From Anaerovorax odorimutans (lineage in GTDB: Bacteria > Bacillota > Clostridia > Peptostreptococcales > JAAYPU01), in contig JAENZQ010000005.1 in the NCBI GenBank assembly GCA_016841185.1, positions 62,001 through 126,000 on the forward strand: a stretch of 64,000 bases of DNA. Reading direction: 5' to 3'. How positions within the stretch are numbered: the first letter of the stretch is position 1; every line of letters starts with the position of its first letter. The position numbers were made by a program, and so were the translations under genes. Under the pieces are notes generated by a model. It was not told where the DNA came from. It saw only the letters and a program-made list of their open reading frames with translations, and did no database searches. Below, piece after piece: positions 45,267 through 54,511 of the stretch.

Positions 45267-47069
45267 ATGATAACTTTTAAAGTTGGCCGGCGGGGCATAG
45301 GTGAAAATGAGCCTATTTTTATTATTGCTGAGGCAGGGATTAATCACGCCGGCTCATTCAGTGAAGCGCAAGAAATGGTGGAAGCGGCAAAAAATGCAAA
45401 AGCAGACGCTGTTACTTTCCAGCATATTGCCTGGAATGAAATAAATAGTATAAATATGAGTATTGATGACAATAACGAATGGGATAATTGGCGGTTAACA
45501 GATCAACAAATAGCTCAATTGTTTAAGCAAGCCCACTTTTACAATATGGCTGTTACAGCATGTGTTGCTGATTTTGATTCTTTAGAGTTCATTGTAGAGG
45601 CAGGTGCTGATTTTATAAAGATTGTGAGTGGAGATATTACTTGCCATCCTTTTTTAGCGAAGTGTGCAGCTACCGGGCTGCCAATTTTTCTTTCCACAGG
45701 AAATGCATTGATTCAAGAGGTTGATACTGCTTTGAGAGTTATTGAAGAAGCAGGAGGGTCCAAAATAGTTCTTTATCACACAAACAGTAAATATCCGACG
45801 CCTCCTGATGAGGTAGATCTCAGAGCTCTGGAGGTTCTTAGAGCCTATAACTATCCAATCGGTTTTTGTGATCATACAGAAGGAACGGCGATTCCTCTGG
45901 CAGCTTCTGCCCTTGGTGCTCGGGTTATAGAAAAGCATTTTAGTCTGAACCCGGCAATCATAAGGCCGGATTATGAAGTATCCATTGGTCCGGAGGAGTT
46001 GAGACAATTTGTTTTTGATATAAGAACCATTGAAAAAGCATTAGGAGAACCCATTAAAAAACGGTACTCCGAAGGCGGTGGTTATATGTTGGTAAGAAGG
46101 TCTATTGCTGCGAGGGAAGATTTAAAAAAAGGCAGTTTGATCAAGGGGGAAGATTTAGCATATAAACGGCCGGGTACAGGTATATCTCCAATAGAAACTG
46201 AAACGGTTGTAGGAAATATTCTGGATTGTGATGTGAAAAAAGGAGAACTGTTAGCTGAAAACATGCTCAAAAGACCTGTTATTTCAATAGTGGTAATCTG
46301 CCGGTTAAAATCCACCAGATTACCCCAAAAAGCCCTTCTTTCTATTCATGGAGTTGCTTCAATTGAAAGATGCCTGATCAATTGTTTAGCCGTACCCAAT
46401 ATCAATCAGGTTGTGCTGGCGACTTCGTGCTTGGCTGAAGATGATCCTTTAGAGCAATTCACTATGGGAGGCAAAGTGAAAGTGCTGAGGGGTGATCCGG
46501 ATAATGTTGCAATGAGGATGGTGCAAGCAGCACAAGAAACACGAGCAGATATTGTCCTGCGGGTAACCGGTGACAGCCCTGCGGTATCACCTGAAATATT
46601 GAGGATTCTCATTGATGCACATTTAAAGACAGGAAAGGATCTGACATTACCGACAAAGGATCATGCACCCGGTACTTCGGCAGATGTCTATACGGTGGAA
46701 TCGCTTTATAACTTGTTAAGGCAAGAAAAACCCCTGACTCATACGGAATATTTATCCTTTTATTATCTTAATAATCCGGAAATTTTCTCAGTCAACAGAG
46801 TTGAGCTTGCTCAAGCATTCCGCTATCCACAGTGGCGGCTGACACTGGATGAGCAAAAGGATCTGGAGCTGCTTGATACCATATATTCCGGTTTGGATAT
46901 AAAAAGGGCACCACTGTATTTTGAAAAGCTGAGGGACTATTTATTGAACAATCCACAGATTCCTAAAATCAATTCTGATGTGTCACTGAAATGGGAAAAA
47001 AACAGACAGCTGAGCAAAGAAATATCAGAAGCAACAAATTTGAAGGTGAAATTTAATGAGCAAAATTGA
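45267..47069 (+). CDS. Fused nonulosonic-acid synthase (NeuB/SpsE-like) and cytidylyltransferase (SpsF/PseF-like)
   Basis: ATG 45267 follows GGGAGG by 7 bases. Of 600 residues, 1-250 are a NeuB-type TIM barrel (FIIAEAGINHAGSFSEAQEM, PIFLSTGNALIQEVD, YPIGFCDHTEGTAIPLAA, GARVIEKHFSLNPA). Residues about 270-333 are the SAF/antifreeze-like domain (RRSIAAREDLKKGSLIKGED). About 334-570 form a second domain with SIVVICRLKSTRLPQKALLS, VLRGDPDNVAMRMVQA, IVLRVTGDSPAVSPEI, the SpsF/CMP-sugar synthetase pattern. It should condense a hexosamine with phosphoenolpyruvate and then activate the product with CTP. B. subtilis has these as separate spsE and spsF. It overlaps pseH by 14 bases. Confidence 0.87.
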   Translation: MITFKVGRRGIGENEPIFIIAEAGINHAGSFSEAQEMVEAAKNAKADAVTFQHIAWNEINSINMSIDDNNEWDNWRLTDQQIAQLFKQAHFYNMAVTACVADFDSLEFIVEAGADFIKIVSGDITCHPFLAKCAATGLPIFLSTGNALIQEVDTALRVIEEAGGSKIVLYHTNSKYPTPPDEVDLRALEVLRAYNYPIGFCDHTEGTAIPLAASALGARVIEKHFSLNPAIIRPDYEVSIGPEELRQFVFDIRTIEKALGEPIKKRYSEGGGYMLVRRSIAAREDLKKGSLIKGEDLAYKRPGTGISPIETETVVGNILDCDVKKGELLAENMLKRPVISIVVICRLKSTRLPQKALLSIHGVASIERCLINCLAVPNINQVVLATSCLAEDDPLEQFTMGGKVKVLRGDPDNVAMRMVQAAQETRADIVLRVTGDSPAVSPEILRILIDAHLKTGKDLTLPTKDHAPGTSADVYTVESLYNLLRQEKPLTHTEYLSFYYLNNPEIFSVNRVELAQAFRYPQWRLTLDEQKDLELLDTIYSGLDIKRAPLYFEKLRDYLLNNPQIPKINSDVSLKWEKNRQLSKEISEATNLKVKFNEQN

Positions 47070-47622
47070 GCATTATAAATTGACAGACGTATCGGAAAAT
47101 CATAAAAAATTGATTTTAAATTGGCGTAATGCTGAGCATATCCGCAAAAATATGTTTGATGAACATGTGATCACAGAGGAAGAACATACCAGATGGTTCG
47201 AGAACCTTAAAACAGATAAAATGATCATTGGAAAAATTCTTTTATATAAAGGATTGCCCATAGGCTTTGTCAATTTTACCGATCTGGATTATAAAAACAA
47301 TAAAGGCTATTGGGGGTTTTACATTGGTGAAAGAAAAGCGCCTAAAGGTTCGGGAAAAGCGATGGCATTATTGGCTCTGGATTACGTTTTTGAAGAATTC
47401 AAGCTCAGAAAATTATGCTCCCAAATTTTTGAGTTTAATGAGATCAGTATTCGTTACCATTTAAAAATAGGTTTTTCAGAAGAAGGGAGGCTGAAACAGC
47501 ATATCTTTAGAAACAACAGATATTATGATGTGATTGAGATGGCATTGTTTAGAGAAGATTGGGAGCAGATTGAAGGAAAATTGTTAGAGGAGTTGGAAGG
47601 AACCTATGTTGAGGCAAATTAA
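47056..47622 (+). CDS. pseH: N-acetyltransferase PseH
   Basis: The 188-residue GNAT protein has LILNWRNAEHIRKNMFDEHV and EEHTRWFENLKTDK near the start, GFYIGERKAPKGSGKAMAL (acetyl-CoA loop) and KLCSQIFEFNEISIRYHLKI. This is the PseH/SpsD pattern. It acetylates the 4-amino group made by PseC. It overlaps the fused synthase gene by 14 bases and pseI by 17 bases, so translation of the three is likely coupled. Confidence 0.9.
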   Translation: MSKIEHYKLTDVSENHKKLILNWRNAEHIRKNMFDEHVITEEEHTRWFENLKTDKMIIGKILLYKGLPIGFVNFTDLDYKNNKGYWGFYIGERKAPKGSGKAMALLALDYVFEEFKLRKLCSQIFEFNEISIRYHLKIGFSEEGRLKQHIFRNNRYYDVIEMALFREDWEQIEGKLLEELEGTYVEAN

Positions 47623-48658
47623 CATTTATAACAGAAAAATCGGGGAGGGCTGCCCGCCTTTTATCATAGCTGAAATGTCCGGTAACCATAACCAGTCCCT
47701 AAAAAGAGCATTGCAGATCGTTGAGGAAGCGGCCAAAGCAGGTGCACATGCTTTGAAACTGCAGACCTACACGGCTGACACCATGACTCTTGATATCCAT
47801 AGTGGGGATTTTCGTATCCATGATTCTGAGAGCCTGTGGAAAGGATATTCCCTTTACGATCTTTATAAAGAGGCTTATACACCCTGGGAGTGGCATAAAC
47901 CGATATTCGAACGTTGTAAAGAACTGGGGATCATTGCATTCAGCACGCCTTTTGATGAAAGTGCAGTAGACTTTTTAGAAACATTGGAAGTACCCTGTTA
48001 TAAGATTGCTTCTTTTGAGAATACAGATGTCTCGCTGATTCGTAAGGCAGCCGGAACCGGAAAACCTATGATTATTTCAACCGGAATGGCTACGGCAGCT
48101 GAATTGGATGAGGCCGTGAGAACTGCCAGAAAATCCGGCTGTAAAGATCTGATTTTGCTCAAATGCACCAGCTCTTATCCGGCTTCTCCGGAAAATTCAA
48201 ATATCCTGACCATTCCCCATTTGCGGCAGGCTTTTGACTGCGAGGCCGGCCTGTCAGATCATACATTGGGCATTGGTGTTGCAGTTGCAAGTATCGCTCT
48301 GGGGGCGACTGTCATAGAGAAGCATTTTACCCTGAACAGAGCGGAAGGCGGTGTGGATTCAGCTTTTTCTCTTGAACCTGAAGAAATGAAACAACTGGCA
48401 GGTGAGGCCTATCGGGCTTGGCAGGGCTTAGGGAAGGTATCTTATGGTCCTTTGAAGGATGAAGAAAAGTCATTGGATTTGAGAAGATCGTTGTATATTA
48501 CCCAGGATATGCAGAAGGGTGATTTTTTTTCAAAAGACAATCTTCGCCCCATTCGACCCGGGTTGGGGCTGCCGCCTAAATACTATGATGTGCTTATTGG
48601 TAAGCAGGTAAATCAGGATGTTAGAAAGGGTACACCAATGAGCTGGAAGCTGATATAG
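47606..48658 (+). CDS. pseI: Pseudaminic acid synthase PseI
   Basis: The 350-residue protein has FIIAEMSGNHNQSLKRALQI, ALKLQTYTADTMTLDI, GIIAFSTPFDESAVDFLE, CYKIASFENTDVSLIRKA, LLKCTSSYPASPENSN and AGLSDHTLGIGVAVASIALG, followed by VIEKHFTLNRAEGGVDSAFS and a SAF domain (RRSLYITQDMQKGDFF). The EGGVDSAFS region is characteristic of PseI compared with NeuB. It condenses the PseG product with phosphoenolpyruvate. It is the last gene of the operon. Confidence 0.93.
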   Translation: MLRQINIYNRKIGEGCPPFIIAEMSGNHNQSLKRALQIVEEAAKAGAHALKLQTYTADTMTLDIHSGDFRIHDSESLWKGYSLYDLYKEAYTPWEWHKPIFERCKELGIIAFSTPFDESAVDFLETLEVPCYKIASFENTDVSLIRKAAGTGKPMIISTGMATAAELDEAVRTARKSGCKDLILLKCTSSYPASPENSNILTIPHLRQAFDCEAGLSDHTLGIGVAVASIALGATVIEKHFTLNRAEGGVDSAFSLEPEEMKQLAGEAYRAWQGLGKVSYGPLKDEEKSLDLRRSLYITQDMQKGDFFSKDNLRPIRPGLGLPPKYYDVLIGKQVNQDVRKGTPMSWKLI

Positions 48659-48783
48659 CAGCAAGTTATTATTTAAAGTTGAAGAATGATACAGGTCTGT
48701 GATATAACATTCATATACAGTAGTTTTCTATTTTATCTATAATTTCGACTCTTTGATTAGCCAAAGGGCAGGAGGCGGATTTT

Positions 48784-50124
48784 ATGAAAAAGCACGGTAA
48801 TGCATTATTAATAATTGGTTTATTTCTGATACTGAACCTGTATCTGATATTTATACGGAGGACCGGTTCAAATCCTGATTTATACGGTGGATTAAACGGT
48901 TTGTACGCCATGATGACAGAGCATACCAGATGGCTCTTGCAGGAATACTCTTTCGCATGGACGGGTCTAATTGTTTTCTGTATGCTTTTTGGTGTGCTTG
49001 CCACTGTGATTTTATATCAGCTGATGTTGTGGATTCGGATAAAAGAAAGTAAATATTTTTTTTCCTTATTGTTTTTTTTATTTTTACTTATCCATCAGAC
49101 TATTGCATCAGGATTCATTTCATTTATTAATATTAAGGCGGACAAGTATCTGTATGAAAACATCGATGTTTTAATGAATTTTCTTATGCTGTCTTTTATT
49201 TCTTTTGCCTGTTCATTTTTAAGTACTTCTGTTAAAACACCAGGCTACCATAAAATTTTGCGTGTTTTTCAATTTATGCATTTCATAAATATTTTGTTAT
49301 GGGTGACAAGCGCAGGGATGAATTGGAGCATATCCGTAAATACATATCTGTTGCTTATAACAGAATGGACGATCATTTCCAGAGTGAGTATACTTGCTAA
49401 ACGGGATAAAGCAGCAAAGATATTCTTTATTGCAATAATGGTCCTGTTGGCAGGGTTTGTTTCCGAGATTTTCTGCAAGGAGGTTTCAGTCCATGCTTTG
49501 CTGATTGCTTCTGCTGTGGCTTCTATTTTGATTGCATATTCCTTCATGGAACAGTTGTTTTTTATCCATGATAAAAATGTTCAATTTGAACAAGTTGAAA
49601 AATCTTTAACTGAGCTAAGTCTTACAGACGAATTGTCCCAATTATATAACAGAAGATTTTTTAACGAGAAGATTAAATATGAGGTTGAAAGGGCCCATCG
49701 TGAAAATAAGCCCCTTTCTCTTTTGCTATTGGATATCGATCACTTTAAAGATTATAATGATGCCTATGGACACCCGGAAGGGGATAAGGCCATTATGAAA
49801 ATTGGAAAAATTATTAAAAGAAATATAAGAGATACCGACTATGCCTGCCGGGTTGGAGGAGAAGAGTTTGCCATTATTCTCACCGGAACAAATAAGTATG
49901 CGGCAGAAAAACATGTGGCAGAGCGACTTCATTCAAGTTTATCCAGACAGGTTTTTATGATAATGCGAAACAGAAAAGTACTTCTCACCGTAAGTATCGG
50001 TATCGGGCAGCTTCAGAAGGAGGAAAATGCGGACAGCCTCATTGGACATACGGACAAAGCAATGTATAAGGCTAAGGAATTAGGACGAAACCGGACTGTT
50101 TTGTACGATGAGAACCTCAAATAA
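48784..50124 (+). CDS. Membrane-bound GGDEF diguanylate cyclase
   Basis: About the first 265 residues are a membrane domain with seven or eight hydrophobic helices, of unrecognised type. The GGDEF domain follows (LTDELSQLYNRRFFNEKI, LLLDIDHFKDYNDAYGHPEG, CRVGGEEFAIIL). The active-site GGEEF and the Mg-binding Asp residues are intact. RDTD lies five residues before GGEEF, forming a complete RxxD inhibitory site. It should make c-di-GMP with product feedback, sensing an unknown membrane signal. A strong GGAGG lies before the ATG. It is a single gene between the polysaccharide and germination loci. Confidence 0.9.
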   Translation: MKKHGNALLIIGLFLILNLYLIFIRRTGSNPDLYGGLNGLYAMMTEHTRWLLQEYSFAWTGLIVFCMLFGVLATVILYQLMLWIRIKESKYFFSLLFFLFLLIHQTIASGFISFINIKADKYLYENIDVLMNFLMLSFISFACSFLSTSVKTPGYHKILRVFQFMHFINILLWVTSAGMNWSISVNTYLLLITEWTIISRVSILAKRDKAAKIFFIAIMVLLAGFVSEIFCKEVSVHALLIASAVASILIAYSFMEQLFFIHDKNVQFEQVEKSLTELSLTDELSQLYNRRFFNEKIKYEVERAHRENKPLSLLLLDIDHFKDYNDAYGHPEGDKAIMKIGKIIKRNIRDTDYACRVGGEEFAIILTGTNKYAAEKHVAERLHSSLSRQVFMIMRNRKVLLTVSIGIGQLQKEENADSLIGHTDKAMYKAKELGRNRTVLYDENLK

Positions 50125-50154
50125 TTTTTTTATAAATAAAGGTGAAATATAACT

Positions 50155-50240
50155 TTTATCTCTTATTTATTATCTCTTATCTATACCTTCTATAATCCAT
50201 ACTCCTACTCCATACTCCATACTCTATATTCTATAATCTG
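50155..50240. repeat. Degenerate heptanucleotide tandem repeats
   Basis: TTATCTC-type units occupy 50155-50188, followed by units of the form TACTCCA, TACTCTA, TATTCTA and TAATCTG at 50191-50240, mostly with a strict 7-base period. The complement of this second family (ATGGAGT) is found again at 55613-55650. Confidence 0.75.
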
Positions 50241-50245
50241 TTTCT

Positions 50246-50275
50246 TGCATATTATTCCCAAACCTGCATATTCTA
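50246..50275 (+). promoter_or_regulatory. Possible forespore sigma-G promoter of the first ger operon
   Basis: TGCATA (50246-50251) and TATTCTA (50269-50275), spaced 17 bases apart, match the B. subtilis sigma-G -35 (TGAATA) at 5 of 6 and -10 (CATACTA) at 5 of 7 positions. The start site would lie about 20 bases before gerAA. ger operons are forespore-expressed in known species; this assignment is tentative. Confidence 0.4.
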
Positions 50276-50302
50276 AGGTTAATCAGATGCGGGGGAGATA
50301 GT

Positions 50303-51838
50303 ATGTTTTTTGATGAGAATAATAGAAAAGAGCAGCAGGAAAAACCGGTGACTTATAAAAAACATTTAAAAAAATCATTGGAATATAACATTCAATTATT
50401 CAAAGATATATTCAATAGCGATGAGACACTGGTAACTCGAAAGTTTAAAGGTCCGACAGAACAGCAGTCGGAATGCGGGATCATTTTTATTGAAGGTATG
50501 ATAGATGTAGATGTAGTTAACAAAAATATCATACAGCCGGTTTTAAGGAAAAAGATTTTGACTCGGGAAGTGTCCCTGGAGACTTTACAGGAACATGTGA
50601 TTGCTGCCCATAAAATAGAAAAAACAGCTGATATAGAGAAACTGATCCAGGGTATCCTCATAGGAAATACGGTATTTCTTCTTGAAGGTGCTTCTGAAGC
50701 GCTGATCATTACCACCAAGGGGTGGAAACACAGGGAAATTACCGAGCCGCCCTCCGAAAAGACGATCCGAGGGCCCAGAGAGGGTTTTACAGAAGCTTTT
50801 TTAACTAATTTATCTTTAATAAGACGAAAAGTGAAAACACCAAAGCTGAAATTCAAATATCTTACTTTAGGAGTACAGACAAATACTAAAGTCTGTATCT
50901 GTTATATTGAGGGCATAACAAATGACAAGATTCTGGAAGAAGTTGAGAGAAGATTAAAAAATATTATCATGGACGGTATCATTGATTCGGGCTATATTGA
51001 AGAGCTTATTAAAGACTGCCCCCTTTCACCTTTTAAGACCATAGGCAGCACGGAAAGGCCCGATGTAGCAGCATCCAGACTCCTTGAAGGGCGTATTGCC
51101 GTTGTATCCGACGGGTCGCCCAATGTTTTGACAATGCCTTATGTTTTTCAGGAATATTTTCAATCCAATGAAGATTATTATATGGATTTTATATTCGGCT
51201 CCATCAACCGCCTGTTGCGTATTCTCGGTTTTCTCCTTACCATCAGTGTGACAGGTATCTATGTGGCAATTTCCACTTATCATCAGGAAATTTTCCCAAC
51301 ACCGCTTGTTTTGAGTATTTCTGCAGCCCGGCAGGGTGTTCCGTTTCCTACAGTGGTAGAAGCCATTCTTTTGCTTTTTATATTTGAAGTGTTGAGAGAA
51401 GCCAGTGTCAGAATGCCGGAAGCTATCGGACAGACCATCAGTATTGTAGGGGCACTTGTTTTAGGTCAGGCGGCTATAGATGCGAGGCTTTTCAGTGCTC
51501 CTATAGTTGTTGTAGTAGCTTTGTCGGGTATTACAGAGCTGATCGTTCCCCGGTTCAAAGGAGCCAATATTATCGTGCGGATGATGCTGCTGTTTTTGTC
51601 TGCTTTTTTAGGGCTTTATGGTTTCATTTTTGGGGTTCTTATATTACTGATTCATTTATTTGGGCTGCGGTCATTCGGGGTTCCGTATATGCAGAATTAT
51701 AGGTCTCTTGAATTTCAGGACTTTAAAGATACTGTCGTCCGTGCGCCCTGGTGGTATATGATACTTCGGCCCCAATTTATTGCCTCTGAGAATAAGAAAC
51801 GAAGAAGCCTGATAAGGGATACCGGAGGGGAGCAATGA
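50303..51838 (+). CDS. Spore germination receptor subunit A (GerAA family)
   Basis: The 511-residue protein has a soluble N-terminal half (YNIQLFKDIFNSDETLVTRK, KTIRGPREGFTEAFLTNL, SGYIEELIKDCPLSPFKTIG, TERPDVAASRLLEGRIAVVS) and a C-terminal membrane half with about five helices (GVPFPTVVEAILLLFIFEVL, EASVRMPEAIGQTISIVGAL, VLGQAAIDARLF). This is the layout of GerAA, the subunit that forms the germinant-gated pentameric channel in the spore inner membrane. The gene is the first of four in this operon and overlaps the next by 4 bases. The germinant is unknown. Confidence 0.95.
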   Translation: MFFDENNRKEQQEKPVTYKKHLKKSLEYNIQLFKDIFNSDETLVTRKFKGPTEQQSECGIIFIEGMIDVDVVNKNIIQPVLRKKILTREVSLETLQEHVIAAHKIEKTADIEKLIQGILIGNTVFLLEGASEALIITTKGWKHREITEPPSEKTIRGPREGFTEAFLTNLSLIRRKVKTPKLKFKYLTLGVQTNTKVCICYIEGITNDKILEEVERRLKNIIMDGIIDSGYIEELIKDCPLSPFKTIGSTERPDVAASRLLEGRIAVVSDGSPNVLTMPYVFQEYFQSNEDYYMDFIFGSINRLLRILGFLLTISVTGIYVAISTYHQEIFPTPLVLSISAARQGVPFPTVVEAILLLFIFEVLREASVRMPEAIGQTISIVGALVLGQAAIDARLFSAPIVVVVALSGITELIVPRFKGANIIVRMMLLFLSAFLGLYGFIFGVLILLIHLFGLRSFGVPYMQNYRSLEFQDFKDTVVRAPWWYMILRPQFIASENKKRRSLIRDTGGEQ

Positions 51839-52992
51839 AAAAAACGGTAAAGGCGGTTATTCTTCTTTTGTTAGCAGTATCTGTCTTGCAGCTGACCGGC
51901 TGCTGGAATTACAGGGAGATAGATAAGGTTTCCATTGTGGCGGGGGCAGCGATTGACAAAGAAAGAGACCGATACGTAGTAACGGTTGAAGTTATAGATA
52001 TGAAATCAGGAAAAGAATCTGTCGTTGAATCTAAAATCATCGAAGGAAGAGGGCAGTCTATTTTTGATGCTGTCCGCAATATCATACAGATATCCGGAAA
52101 AAGACTTTATTGGGCACACTCGAAAATACTGATTATCAGTCAGGAAATTGCCAGAGAAGGGGTTGCGGATGTAATAGACTTTTATGCCAGAGACAGCGAG
52201 CCGAGGTTTGCACTGTATCTTTTGATTTCCAAAGAAGAAACAGCAAAGGATATCTTTCTGATGGAAAGCTTTGCAGAAGATATCAAATCTTTTGATATTG
52301 AGGATATGCTGAGCAGTGAAGAAAGCGTTTTGAAAGTATCCGGCATAGTTTTATATGAGTTTATTAATGATCTTGGTGCGGAAGGAAAGTCCGCCACATT
52401 GCCCTCCATAAGCCTTATATTGAATAATGATCAAAAAAGGCCTGAATTGTCCGGCGAAGCCGTTTTTAAGAAAGACAGGCTGATCGGTTTCCTGGACGGT
52501 AAAGAATCAAAAATTCTGCATTATATTTTAGATGAAACTCAAGGGGGATTACTGGTGGGCGAGGAGATTTCCCAGGATGTCGATAAAGAGTTGACTTTAG
52601 AGGTTTTTGAAAATGGGACCACGACTAAAATCAAACCGGAATACGTAAGTGGTGATTTGACCATAAACATAGAGGTGGATATAACGGCTGCAATTGCAGA
52701 AAATAGAGGCGGAAATTATTTTGTGACAAAGGAGTCGGTGGATCAGATGAAGAAAGAAGTCGAAAAAGCAATGGAAGAAAAAATCAAAAATTTGATTCTG
52801 AAAGTGCAGAGTGAATATGGCAGTGATATATTCGGATTTGGCCGTACTGTAAAAGCAGATATGCCGAAAACATGGAAGAAAATTAAAAATAACTGGGGCG
52901 ATATTTTTGAAAACCTTGAAGTCAAAGTAACAGTAGATTTTAAGATTGTCAATAAGGCTATGCTGTCTCAGCCGATAACGATAGGGGATTAG
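51835..52992 (+). CDS. Spore germination receptor lipoprotein subunit C (GerAC family)
   Basis: The 385-residue protein has a lipoprotein signal (VLQLTGCWNYREIDK, with Cys24 lipidated) and Ger(x)C landmarks such as VVESKIIEGRGQSIFDAVRN, LYWAHSKILIISQEIAREGV and the C-terminal YGSDIFGFGRTVKADMPKTW. Subunit C sits on the outer face of the inner spore membrane. The gene order here is A-C-D-like-B, unlike the common A-B-C. Confidence 0.94.
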   Translation: MKKTVKAVILLLLAVSVLQLTGCWNYREIDKVSIVAGAAIDKERDRYVVTVEVIDMKSGKESVVESKIIEGRGQSIFDAVRNIIQISGKRLYWAHSKILIISQEIAREGVADVIDFYARDSEPRFALYLLISKEETAKDIFLMESFAEDIKSFDIEDMLSSEESVLKVSGIVLYEFINDLGAEGKSATLPSISLILNNDQKRPELSGEAVFKKDRLIGFLDGKESKILHYILDETQGGLLVGEEISQDVDKELTLEVFENGTTTKIKPEYVSGDLTINIEVDITAAIAENRGGNYFVTKESVDQMKKEVEKAMEEKIKNLILKVQSEYGSDIFGFGRTVKADMPKTWKKIKNNWGDIFENLEVKVTVDFKIVNKAMLSQPITIGD

Positions 52993-52994
52993 AG

Positions 52995-53216
52995 ATGATC
53001 CTGTTTATATTATCATGTCTGATCGTGACTATTTTCTTTATCAATGATGCTATTCCCATGTATTTTAATAAAAAATGGAAACAGTTTTTGATTTATACAT
53101 CAATGATGGCTTTCATATTGCTGCTGATTATCCTTGAGCAGCTGTTCAATATATCTATGCCCAGCCCTGCCGAGCCAATAAAAGAAGTTCTTATTATATT
53201 ATTCGGGAAACAATGA
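52995..53216 (+). CDS. Small two-helix membrane protein, GerD-subunit-like
   Basis: The 73-residue product has two hydrophobic helices (ILFILSCLIVTIFFIND, LIYTSMMAFILLLIILEQL) joined by a basic loop and a short polar tail. It sits 2 bases after gerAC and 19 bases before gerAB. Such two-helix D subunits of about 75 residues are known to modulate germination receptors in some spore formers. The assignment rests on size, topology and operon position; it is not a homologue of the separate lipoprotein GerD. Confidence 0.65.
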   Translation: MILFILSCLIVTIFFINDAIPMYFNKKWKQFLIYTSMMAFILLLIILEQLFNISMPSPAEPIKEVLIILFGKQ

Positions 53217-53235
53217 ATATCAAAGAGGTAGACTA

Positions 53236-54333
53236 ATGAAGAAAGAAATCATTTCCGATCCAGAGAGCATAATAACAATGATTACCTTTATTTTTGGCAG
53301 CACATTAATTTTAGGATCTGCCGGCGATGCAAAGCAGGATGCCTGGATTTCTGTTTTAATCGCTGTGGCTATGGCAGTACCGGCTCTCTTTATTTATGCA
53401 AGGTTGCTTTTCCTATACCCCGGGCAGGATTTGTTCGACATATTAAAAAGAGTGTTCGGTAATATTACGGGAAAAATCATTGGCCTTCTGTTTATCTGGT
53501 ATGCTTTTCATCTAGGCGCGATGGTGGTTCGAAACTTTTCGGAATTTATGGCAATTGTCGCCATACCCGAAACACCACCGATGGTTGTTATTTTATTAAT
53601 GGGAATGGTCTGCATTTTCGCCATAAAGGATGGTATAGAACTGCTGACCCGTATTACCACATTTTTATTTCCTTTAGTTTTATTATTGATACTGATTGTT
53701 GTAATCCTTTCACTGACAGAAGCAAATCCGGAAAACCTCAAGCCGGTCCTTTATGACGGATGGAAACCGGTATTCAAAGGGGCCTTTTCGGCGTTTTCCT
53801 TTCCTTTTGCTGAAACGGTGATATTTACCATGGTTTTCAGCGGTTTTAAAAATAGAATAAGTGTATATAAAACTTATTATTATGCTCTCCTGATAAGTGC
53901 GGTCGTCATATTAATTATTTCAATCCGGAACATCATGGTTTTGGGACAGGTAGGATCAATCGTTTATTTCCCGTCTTATGTGGCGGTCAGTGTTATTAAT
54001 ATCGGACAGTTCATACAGAGAATCGAAGTGACGGTTGCCATGGTGTTCTTGCTTGGTGGCTTTGTTAAAATCAGCGTTTGCCTCTATGCCGCCTGTAAAG
54101 GGATAGCGAAAGTTTTCACCCTTGGGGATTACAGGCAGTTTGTGGCACCTATAGGTTTGTTTATGCTGATATTTGCCGACAATATTTATGAAAGCACTAT
54201 GGAAATGCTGGAATGGATCAAATACTATCCGTACTATGCTATACCCTTTCAGATCATTCTTCCTGTCATTATTTTGATCGGTGCGGAAATCAAAGTGAGA
54301 CAGGAGACAATTCAGGGGACAGGTGACAGGTGA
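53236..54333 (+). CDS. Spore germination receptor subunit B (GerAB family permease)
   Basis: The 365-residue protein has about ten membrane helices in the APC-like fold of GerAB, with SDPESIITMITFIFGSTLIL, GDAKQDAWISVLIAVAMAVP, LYPGQDLFDILKRVFGNITG and FSFPFAETVIFTMVFSG as landmarks. Subunit B carries the germinant-binding pocket. The last codons (encoding QGTGDR) and the stop are supplied by a GGTGACA heptamer repeat, so the C-terminal tail appears to have been replaced by repeat sequence. Confidence 0.94.
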   Translation: MKKEIISDPESIITMITFIFGSTLILGSAGDAKQDAWISVLIAVAMAVPALFIYARLLFLYPGQDLFDILKRVFGNITGKIIGLLFIWYAFHLGAMVVRNFSEFMAIVAIPETPPMVVILLMGMVCIFAIKDGIELLTRITTFLFPLVLLLILIVVILSLTEANPENLKPVLYDGWKPVFKGAFSAFSFPFAETVIFTMVFSGFKNRISVYKTYYYALLISAVVILIISIRNIMVLGQVGSIVYFPSYVAVSVINIGQFIQRIEVTVAMVFLLGGFVKISVCLYAACKGIAKVFTLGDYRQFVAPIGLFMLIFADNIYESTMEMLEWIKYYPYYAIPFQIILPVIILIGAEIKVRQETIQGTGDR

Positions 54334-54378
54334 CATCGAGGGAAGAAAGATAAGAGATAAAAAATAAAAGATAATAGT
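54313..54378. repeat. Heptamer repeats overlapping the 3' end of gerAB
   Basis: GGGGACA, GGTGACA and GGTGACA (54316-54336) run through the gerAB stop codon. AAGATAA, GAGATAA, AAAATAA and AAGATAA follow at about 54345-54375. Their complements (TGTCACC, TTATCTC) occur near 55700-55760 on the other side of sleB. Confidence 0.7.
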
Positions 54379-54511
54379 TATCGAGGATTTTGTGAAACAA
54401 AATCTTCAATCATGTTAAATGCAAGATTGCTTCGCTTTGCTCGCCTTTAAATGGACAGCAGAAAGGGTTGTCCCTACAAGAATAGAGATTTCACCATTGG
54501 TAAAATCTCTA

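Noticed and set aside
26145-48658. Flagellar glycosylation island
   Set aside because: No flagellin, flagellar or motility gene lies in the window; this remains possible but unsupported, so the spore reading is given as a hypothesis rather than a call.
50155-50240. CRISPR array
   Set aside because: Units are only 7 bases with no spacers and no cas genes are nearby.
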